Source: Neopestalotiopsis rosae
Taxonomy: Eukaryota; Ascomycota; Sordariomycetes; Amphisphaeriales; Sporocadaceae
Direction: 5' to 3'
DNA: 64,000 nucleotides
Assembly (NCBI GenBank): GCA_023078685.1
Contig: JALGAS010000005.1
Span: forward strand, 744,001 to 808,000
The position numbers were made by a program, and so were the translations under genes. Below, piece after piece: positions 55,804 through 64,000 of the stretch. The notes below the pieces were generated by a model. The model ran no database searches and was not told the origin of the DNA. It was given only the letters and a program-made list of their open reading frames with translations. Positions within the stretch are counted from its first letter, which is position 1, and each line of letters starts with the position of its first letter.

Positions 55804-56928
55804 TTTTCTCTAGGAAGGCTTTTTTTTCTATCGTAGACAAGATGATATTTGAAAGTACAATTAGCCACTGCGCAATTAAATAGTCATGAAATAAATCAAC
55901 AAGTGAATCGCAGCTCGCGGCAGAATTTAAAGAGATTCTGAGTTCGTGATACACTGGATAACACAGTATCTCTGACTATGAGCACCAGGCTCGTGAGGGT
56001 GTTAATAGGCGAAAAAGTCCATTGGCGAGCAAACAAGAGGAAAAGTCCCACGGCCTTTTTGTGCATATTCCTTTCAGTTCTTCCATGCTTCATGACATAT
56101 AAAAGGGGCCAGCATGTCACACCAAGGTTCAAAGCAATGCTTAGAAAGAAACTATTGTGACGGCACTGCACGTGAGATCATAAAGAGACCAACAAGGTGA
56201 ATTGTGGCCAGTTCGAATTGGCATCTAGGTTATCGAGAGCCAGTCGGATCGCCTGGCCGGACAAGAAGTTCAGCAAGACAAAGAGAATATGGTTGAATAC
56301 TCCGGGCCTTCCATCTCAGAGTTAAATCCATTTGTCACAATTGCGGATGGCATATCAGGACAAAGACATCCATGGTTTTCTCCTTGCACGGAAGTATTCA
56401 GGCTCCAGGGAACTTTCGACAATGTTTGTACGGTTTTGTGCTTGTGAATCAGTATTTTGAGATGTATTACGATACTCACAGAGTTATACATGAATCAGAT
56501 AAGTGGATGACTAGAATGCGAACATCCCAAGAGGCAACTCCATATTGGTTACAGTATTATTTATTTGCTAAATGTTGGAATGCAACTGGACTGCACGAAT
56601 ACCATACACTATACCCGGCCCCACTATGGCAACCTGGTCGTCGCATTTGGCCCACAACGGCCGCTAATGGATGATTGGCCAGGGAGCTCCAGGGAGCTTC
56701 AGGGAGCTCGACGGCCTCGTAGATTTATCATTTCCCCCATCGTGGCATCTTCTCGTCTACGGTTGTCTGTCATTTTCGCAAGTGACAAGCTGTCTTCTCG
56801 AAAGCCCATTGACTCATGGCTTCAAGATATGCTGAATCTCCTTGACTGAGCGCATGAATTAGACTTCGCTCTTCTATTCCTTTCAATCCAACATTCGATC
56901 CCATTCGAAACGCGACCCTCACAACACC
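55804..56928. promoter_or_regulatory. Divergent promoter region BTB-like gene / GWT1
   Basis: 1.1 kb. It contains three tandem copies of a 10-mer, AGGGAGCTYS-like (AGGGAGCTCC, AGGGAGCTTC, AGGGAGCTCG), at 56681-56710, about 220 bp upstream of GWT1. No gene seen. Confidence 0.45.
56681..56710 (+). repeat. Tandem 10-mer repeat, three units
   Basis: AGGGAGCTCC AGGGAGCTTC AGGGAGCTCG. Each unit contains AGCT and starts AGGG. It could be a regulatory array or chance expansion. Confidence 0.6.
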
Positions 56929-58434
56929 ATGGCCGCCGACGCTCAGAGCTACAAGCAGCTAAAGGAGGACTTTGTGTCCAACCTCTCTGGCGGCCCCGTC
57001 TCCGAAATCAACGTCGTCACAAGTATCGCTTCCGTCGCACTGCTTCTGTGGTCCGTCTTGCAGGTGAAGCAGTCGTTTTTCAAGACGTCGAACCCCATTT
57101 CGCTGCTGGTCGACTTCCTCCTCAACGTCGGGGCACCGTTACTGTCCATCACGCTGTGGTCATCGACGCCGCTGCTCCTCGCCGGCCTGCTCGCCTCCCC
57201 GGCCCTCCTCGTATATGCGCTTCCGCAGAGTACACAGAAGAAGAAGCCGAAGCTTCCGCCAACGGCCAAGGTCAACAATGGCACCAATAAGACGGAGAAG
57301 GATGGCGCCGGAATGAGCGCCCTGTCTCTCAAGCCGTTCCTGACGCATTATCGCGGTTCGATGATGGTCATTACATGCCTTGCCATCCTCGCCGTCGATT
57401 TCCGAATCTTCCCACGACGCTTCGCAAAGGTGGAGACATGGGGCACGTCTCTCATGGACCTTGGCGTCGGCAGCTTTGTCTTCAGCGCCGGTGTGGTCGG
57501 GGCACGCCCAGTCCTCAAAGAACGAGCCGAAGGGAGAGCTACACCTCTGCACCGACGACTCCTGAGCTCGCTACGACACTCCTTCCCACTCCTCGTGCTG
57601 GGAGTCATCAGGACTTTGAGCGTCAAGGGGTTGGACTACGCCGAGCACGTGACTGAGTATGGCGTTCATTGGAACTTCTTCTTCACCCTTGGCTTCCTGC
57701 CACCGTTCGTTGCCATCTTCCAGAGCATTCTGCAGGTGGTGCCTAGCTACGCCTCACTCTCCGTCATCCTGGCCGTCGTATACCAATTCGTACTGGAGAG
57801 CACCAACCTCAAGGGATACATTTTCCTGGCTCCTCGCACCGATCTTATATCCATGAATCGAGAAGGTCTATGCAGCTTCATCGGCTACTTGGCCATCTTC
57901 CTTGCTGGCCAGGATACCGGCATGTATGTCTTGCCACGGCGCATCAAGTCGACCGGCGCAGTCACTGCCAGCTCCCAGCGAAAGACCTTGTTGCTCACAC
58001 TGGCGGCTTGGTCGGGTATCTGGGCGGCCCTGTACTATCTAAGCACCAACCCAGTACGCGGTGCCGGGCTGGACGTTTCGCGGCGCCTAGCCAACTTGCC
58101 CTACGTGCTGTGGATCGTCGCCTTTAACAATGCTCAGCTCTTTGTCTTTTGCCTCATTGATAACATCTTCTTCCCGTCCTTTTACAATGCCCAAGACGCA
58201 AGGACAGAAAAGGAGGCCTACGAGACGGCCACGAGCAAGGTTCTCAAGAGCTTCAACAAGAATGGTCTGGCGGTATTCTTGGTAGCAAACCTCCTCACCG
58301 GCGTGGTCAACATGACTGTTCCCACGCTTCACGTTGGCCCAATACCCGCCGTGGGCATTCTGCTGGCATATTCTGCTGTGCTGACGGGCATTGCAGTCGC
58401 CTTGGATGCGTGGAACATTACTATCAAATTATAG
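56929..58434 (+). CDS. GWT1: GPI-anchor inositol acyltransferase
   Basis: Single exon, 501 residues. It begins with a soluble [22 protein letters not shown], typical of Gwt1/PIG-W, followed by many hydrophobic helices. Family-conserved pieces: [26 protein letters not shown]-like [56 protein letters not shown] (given here in parts), [44 protein letters not shown] and [20 protein letters not shown]. Gwt1 adds an acyl chain to the inositol of GlcN-PI in the ER, an early GPI-anchor step and the target of manogepix/gepinacin-type inhibitors. Length and all landmarks are normal; no introns. Confidence 0.95.
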   Translation: MAADAQSYKQLKEDFVSNLSGGPVSEINVVTSIASVALLLWSVLQVKQSFFKTSNPISLLVDFLLNVGAPLLSITLWSSTPLLLAGLLASPALLVYALPQSTQKKKPKLPPTAKVNNGTNKTEKDGAGMSALSLKPFLTHYRGSMMVITCLAILAVDFRIFPRRFAKVETWGTSLMDLGVGSFVFSAGVVGARPVLKERAEGRATPLHRRLLSSLRHSFPLLVLGVIRTLSVKGLDYAEHVTEYGVHWNFFFTLGFLPPFVAIFQSILQVVPSYASLSVILAVVYQFVLESTNLKGYIFLAPRTDLISMNREGLCSFIGYLAIFLAGQDTGMYVLPRRIKSTGAVTASSQRKTLLLTLAAWSGIWAALYYLSTNPVRGAGLDVSRRLANLPYVLWIVAFNNAQLFVFCLIDNIFFPSFYNAQDARTEKEAYETATSKVLKSFNKNGLAVFLVANLLTGVVNMTVPTLHVGPIPAVGILLAYSAVLTGIAVALDAWNITIKL

Positions 58435-60383
58435 CCGAGTCTAAAATAGACAAGCCTTGAGCTTTGAATAGAACTGTCTCATTTGGAAGAAAAGAACAAA
58501 AATGTCTTGACCGTGAAAACAACATAGACAGCCATTAAGATGTCAACTCGCCCAATGAATTTCTTTTGTGATACTGTCTAGTTAACGAATACCCGCAAAA
58601 TACATCGTAATCGTCAGTGTTTATCAATAATAGGACGTGGCTTATGTGTTCCCTAATGAGAATATTGACGATTGTTTCTTCGTATTTATTGCTTAAGAAG
58701 GACTTATAAATATCTATATTCCCATGTCCTTTCAATATCCAGTTTCATCTTTATCTCTGTACACTCAGGCCCGTTTTCGTCTCTGTGCTGGTAGGTGGCA
58801 GTCCTGGTATCGTCGTCTGTTGGGGTCTATTCAATATCTGTACTCTTCGGTCCACTTTCCCTTGAAGCAACAAATGTGTCGACTCTATAAGCACATTTAT
58901 CAACTATCCAGCAACCACTCTGAATTTGTGCTCCCTTGGCCCATATACCCCTTCTGGGGATTCAGTATTGTGCGCTGTGCAAACGATGGGCCTGAGAAAT
59001 TTAAAAATAAAAAAGAAACCACATTTTTCTTCAACGGCTCTCCGAGTCATGGATATGCATCCGAGAAATTTTCTTGAAACGTGACACCATTAAAAAGCTT
59101 ATAGAGTTTGCAACCGTCGAGAACTCTGTTTCTATAGAGGTTGCATAGCTGCGGAATCCATCACAAGATACATACCTAAACCTATGCAATCTAGCCGCGC
59201 GGATCGCTCCGTGGCATCCGAAGAGTTCTATACCTAGGAGTAGAATTGGCCAATCAAGACTCCCTTTCAGTCTCTTATGGAAAAAACGAGACTTTGTTGG
59301 CTGCCGCTAACTTGGCTTGCATGTATTAATGCAAGGACCAAAAAGTTTGACTTGCAGTAGGCGTGGGACGGGGAGTTTCAAGGACTCGAAAATCCGGCCC
59401 CTGGCTTCCTTTTGCAGTTTGCTATCCTCCAGCCAATCGAAATCGTGGGGCACGTGTGTATACCAATGTGCGCTCCAGGATCAACTTCTATAGTTTGACA
59501 AGCTTTGTTCATGACCAATGAGGATCCGAGGTTTCCGTACAGGTAGGGATAGCTACCTATACACAGCGAATGCTGCTCTGGCAAAGTCATTGTCACAAGA
59601 TAGATAGATCATGGTTTCCTGGCTTTGCGGATGCTATGTACATGTTGGTCACACTGAACACACAAATATTGTTTAAACGCTTCGGATTTGGTGGACGTTC
59701 TTTTGATATATCTCTCTGGCTCTCTAGACTGTCATTTATTTTGTAGGCTTAGCGATGAAGCAAGACCTGCCTGTTATTGTCATGACCACTGGCGCTCAAA
59801 ATGATGCCATTTAGACTCTTGATATCAAGCATAAAATATTCAACAGCTAGTTTGCGCTCAACAACTCCTCTGTCGCATACGGTAGTAATCAGACCAGCTA
59901 AACCCAAGACCGGGGGCAGGAAAACAACAAGCCGACCAAGACCGAGGGCCACTAATAAACTCTACAATGTAAAACGTTTTCGTTTCGCAGAAAAGAAGGC
60001 CTTGGGTAGACTACACAAAGATAACAATGATAAGCTAGACACTCTAGAAGATGAACCAAAACAAGTCGGACAGGCGCCCGACCTCCCAGTATCGGGTCTG
60101 GCGCAAGTGCAAATCCCTTATACCGATCGACTCGAACCGTTCGGCCGGTGTCCGTCCCCCCTCCTTGTGACTTGGGGGTCCTATTTTCTCTTTGGGGTCG
60201 GTGTGTGTTTTAGTCAGAAAAGAGAACCCATCTAACTTTAAGGTGACCAAAACAAAGACAATGGAAGGACAACTCTGCAAACCGAGCACACCAAATCTCC
60301 CTCGGCCGGCGCAATAGTGCTTATACTCAGTAAGTGCGGGGGAATCTAAATCACGGGAAACGAGTCTTTATCAGAAGCTCCCC
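58435..60383. other. GWT1 3' flank and gene-poor region
   Basis: 1.95 kb. A 144-residue frame at 59801-60235 is not convincing: it is basic and lacks any domain. AT-rich in its first half. No RNA gene recognised. Confidence 0.4.
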
Positions 60384-60731
60384 ATGCTTTCGTCTTCAAA
60401 GAAACTCGTGTCAATTCGAGATCGAGGTCGAGGGCGCAGAGAGGACAACAAACATCAGCAGCAACGCGAACATGGTCAAGATCCCTCAAGTCTGGGTGCT
60501 ACTCTTCTAAGAGCTACTCAAGACTTGCCTGTTCAGGGTAAGTACTTTGTAGCTTGATTGGGTAAATTGAGTTGTTCAAGAATGCCAGTGAACCGGTGTC
60601 CAATGGCTAATCAAGATTTAGGTGGTGGCATGGGACCATGGGACGGGCACACGAGTCAGACAAGAGCCTCTCCTCCAGGGACGATCTATCGAACCATTCT
60701 AGAAGAACCCGAGAAAAACGTGCTCTACTGA
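60384..60731 (+). CDS. Candidate small two-exon gene, uncharacterised
   Basis: Exons 60384-60537 and 60622-60731 around an 84 bp intron with a strong GTAAGT donor and a GCTAATC branch site 13 nt before TTTAG. The phase fits exactly and the product is 87 residues. It begins MLSSSKKLVSIRDRGRGRR, is rich in Gln/His and Arg, and ends PGTIYRTILEEPEKNVLY, with a Gly-rich joint (VQGGGMGPWDG). No signal peptide, membrane helix or known domain. Support comes only from the matching splice signals and open frames, so it could be chance; it is the best coding signal in the last 5.5 kb. Confidence 0.35.
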
Positions 60732-63700
60732 GAACGAACCACTGCCACAAAAAGCCATATCCAATGTTAGATTTAGCCAACGACGGAAGACCTTTATGCG
60801 TGCCTACCCTGAACTGGGGATGGATCTTCTTTTGCAAAGGTGGAAACGTGAAAACACGGGGGATGTGTATCATGGATGTTGCTTGGAAAGAGGAGCCACC
60901 ATGACGACACAGGCTTTCCTGTCACTGCCCGATTACGCCGCGAATGGTTTACCGATATAGTACTGTGCACTGGGACTGTCCAAATTTGGAATATTAGAGA
61001 AAAGCAGGCAAAGAATGACAACAAGCACTGTTTGCATTGGTTCATCTTTGATTATCATCAAGGTCAGCTTGGTAGATCAATACTCTTGGCTTATTAGCCA
61101 TCTGGAATTGGAGGTGCGGCATTGAAGACGTACACGCCTTGCATGAAATTGCTGCTCGACGCGTCCTGCCTCTGAACGCGTGCAAGGAGAGAAGGCATGA
61201 ACATGGCGGGAACTTGGTGGACCATCAAATTAGAAACTTCGTTTTTCGTCCGACCTACCAAAACCGCATTGCGCAGCATTAAGAGAGTACCAAGGTCATC
61301 TGGGCCGTATCAAGCCCGTATAGATTCTATTGTGTAATTGTGCACGAGATCATTCCTCCTGATGTTGGTCGACTTGGGAAAAGACACACCTTTGGAAGTG
61401 GGCAGGCGGGTGCTCGATTTGAGTTTGCTGTAAGTGAATTTGAGTTTCGGTGGTGAATGTTGCGCCGGCAAGATCGGGTCGCAACGTCGCTCAACTCTCT
61501 TTCGAAAGCCTTACGACATGTTCCAGGATTAGAATAGAGCTGGCCAAGCTGGCCCAGTTGCTCATTGGCAGAATTAATGATGATGTTTAGCAGGCATTGG
61601 GTTTGCAGGGATGTTGATGGGATGCAACCCTTGTCTAGGCGGCAGGGCGTTCATCTCCGACTTTCTTATGCAAGATCTGGCTGATGCTAGGTAATAAAGG
61701 TTTGGTTTGACTGCCGCCGCCAGTTTTGTTTGAAAATCCCATCCGTGCGGATGGACAGGAACTTGGGCCGATTGGCGTACCTATCCTGCAAACCAAGGGA
61801 ACCAGTACGTTATGTTAGTCGAAAATCGTTTTCGACCTATCTCCAGATTGCATTAGTTTCCTGTTGCAGAGCTATAAGGACTTACTCTGAGCCAAGACTA
61901 TCTTGCATTGTTGACTTGAATGTATAGGTATATGCGCCAAAGCCATCCAATGGCCAGCCCGCGCGTAGTGGTCACTTTAGACGCTGTTGACCCTCGTATC
62001 ACACAACAGACAATTACCATTTTGGCATAACAAGCGCCATCTGTCATCGAGTATGCCGACCGAGAAAATTTTCAATGAGTTAGTTAATCGCTGACCGACA
62101 AGGTCAATCAACGTCCTGTGATCTCATTGCAATTGATATAGTCCATGTAAAAGTATATGAGGATAAGAGATCGACGGGTCCAAAGACAGTCTTGGCATTA
62201 GCCGATGATGAGGTAGGTATGCGCTGAACCATAATGGGATAGTCGTCGAGTATGACGATGTCGGTGAGATAAACCCAGTATTGATAGTGTTGATAGTATC
62301 GTCAAAGCAAGACTTGAATGAGCTAGGTGCCTGGCCCGTGTGGTTTCGATTCTCGGCGTCTCCAGCCTCCACTGGGGCCCACTACTGGCGCCATTGGGAT
62401 TTGCAGACCCTGACAACCCTGTCGTCGATGTTTGATCGAACAAGAGGCGCGTTTTTGACTTGATGAGATCTGTCAGAACGTTCGAAACTGGTGATCAGCG
62501 ATCTGCTGGATGGATAAGATGCCTGTGGGGAGCGGCATCTCTGCCCAGCTGTTATGCACAACCCATATTCAAGGTACGACTTCAGACGAACCGCAATACA
62601 TAACACAATCATTATGTCCATATCCACTGCTTAATTATGCCAGCTGTATGATCGGTCGGAGGCGGCGGATCACTGCTGCCGAGCCTGTTTTGCAGAGGTC
62701 GACAAGTAACCCCCTGTGTGTGAGATCCAGTACATAATATCCAGACCAGATGGAATCAAAAATGCTTGCATGAGGGCTGGCATCAAGTCATTCCAAGTGC
62801 GTCGTCGCATGTCTCGTATGTATGCAGGCTATGTTAGGAAGTGAACCGTGTAACTGCACATGATATTAGAGCTGCAGCGAACCGACGACGCGTCTGCGGT
62901 CAAATCCCTTACCGTAAAAGCAGGTACTAATCCATCTTACAGAGTTGGTAGTTGCTCTTACTTTCGAGCAGCATCCCTTGTTAGAGAATCTCTCGGTAGT
63001 GGCGGCCAGCCCGACGCATCGGTTCGTGCTATGGTTGACAGCGGCCTGGTGAACATTTCAAAAGCTGAATCTGCTTGTATCAAATAGGGTAGGCGAGTAG
63101 AAGTAGACAAGTAGTAAATGGTTATGCGCGACGAATGTGAGTAGCAACTGCTGGTTCTTCGGTCGAAAGTCTACGGCCAGGACCAGGGCGTGGGATTCTT
63201 GATGCCAAAGGTCGCTGGGCGCCGACCATACGGCGATGTTCCTGGGAAAAGACCGGCCTACCTGCTATAGTCCAACCTGCTTACTGCCCAAGGCGCATCA
63301 ACGGATAAACAGCCAACTCCACGGTGCGCAACGGCGGGCCAAGCGGTGTCCGCCTAGCTACTTGGCTACCTACAAAACTTCTACTTTTAGTAGTACGAGT
63401 GCATGTGGATGTCTCGAAGGGATAAAGAAGGTGGATTTATTACCAAAATGGTAAAATAAAAGCAGTAATGCGTTTGCTCCCTGAGAAAATGTAATTGTCG
63501 ATTGGAGCAGAAGAGATACAGGTCATCAGCCGTGGATGGAGCAACGCGGGGGCAGCACTGGAAGTGGTGCCCTGGCAGTGGTCAGTGTGCTTCGGGCAAG
63601 ACAGGCCAACTGGGCAGTGTTCTGGCAAGTCGTGATATTGGTAATGTAATGCCAAATGGCCACCCAGCCTCCCCTTGAAAGATGAAACACTGGGCAAACG

Positions 63701-64000
63701 GTAATGGAGATGTGTACCTGCATGACGACCAGGAAACCTTGAGAGGGAACAGATGCAGGGCAGCAGGGCAGTACAGGAAACTGCAGAGTGATGGGACGGC
63801 ATGACATGGCCCTGCTTCTTTTTTTCTTCTGTCCTGTCCTGTCCTTGGAGGGGAAGAGAGGGACAAGGACAGGTGCTTTTGCGCTTCTGGCCCTTCTTTT
63901 CTTCGCTTCTCTTCCCACTCCTGTCTGTCCTGTACCTGCTTCGTAAAGAGTTCCCAATTTTTCCGATGAGGTTACTCTGCGCATCCCTGGAAATGCGCGC
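60732..64000. other. 3.3 kb gene-poor end of window
   Basis: Only short frames without domains (for example 61094-61279 on the - strand and 62860-63087 on the +). The last 200 bp are strongly pyrimidine-rich on the + strand (purine-rich in reverse), which may be the leader of a gene lying beyond the window. Nothing else recognised. Confidence 0.4.

Noticed and set aside
59801..60235. 144-residue + strand frame
   Set aside because: Basic, no domain, no splice or promoter support.
61094..61279. 61-residue - strand frame with a protein-like C-terminus
   Set aside because: No upstream exon could be matched by phase and splice signals.
1..64000. CRISPR arrays, rRNA genes, viral or transposon open frames
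   Set aside because: Looked for and not seen; no reverse transcriptase, integrase or transposase motifs in any listed frame.

Overview
The window reads as nuclear DNA of a filamentous ascomycete, most likely a Sordariomycete of the Hypocreales type. Genes lie on both strands and are not in operons. Most introns are about 48-90 bp with GTAAGT-like donors and CTAAC/CTGAC-like branch sites. The gene set is typical of such fungi: GWT1, NOG2, a Pet123/mS26 protein, a Ral2-like kelch/BTB protein, But2-domain and small cysteine-rich secreted proteins, and rhodopsin-domain (PTH11-like) receptors. I could run no searches; exon boundaries were read by eye and checked for splice sites and reading phase.

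Layout. 1-17 kb is mostly housekeeping: the 3' end of an ABCG transporter, mS26, the circularly permuted GTPase NOG2 with a long hairpin-rich intron, a secreted But2-domain protein, a 1123-residue Ral2-like protein and a 1-Cys peroxiredoxin. 17.7-41.3 kb looks accessory and metabolic: two rhodopsin-domain membrane proteins, a MetE-like methyltransferase, three short-chain dehydrogenases (one with a destroyed splice donor), a succinate-semialdehyde-type aldehyde dehydrogenase, an anion:cation symporter-type MFS permease with a micro-exon, and a sugar-porter MFS permease. A housekeeping BuGZ-like zinc-finger gene and one uncharacterised gene interrupt the set. 42-54 kb holds a small cysteine-rich secreted protein, a sterol-glucosyltransferase-like enzyme, a glyoxalase-fold protein, a single-pass surface protein and an AA1-like secreted protein. 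54-58.4 kb carries a BTB-like protein and GWT1. 58.4-64 kb is nearly empty except for one candidate small two-exon gene.

Working hypothesis. Two permeases, four NAD(P)-dependent oxidoreductases and two receptor-like proteins in 17.7-41.3 kb could form a nutrient-sensing and catabolic neighbourhood for a sugar, polyol or sugar-acid type substrate, but no cluster transcription factor is visible and the substrate is unknown. The least expected signals are (i) the structured NOG2 intron, (ii) a pair of dispersed repeats carrying tRNA-like Pol III boxes, (iii) a 6-9 nt micro-exon, and (iv) a G-to-T change at an intron donor.
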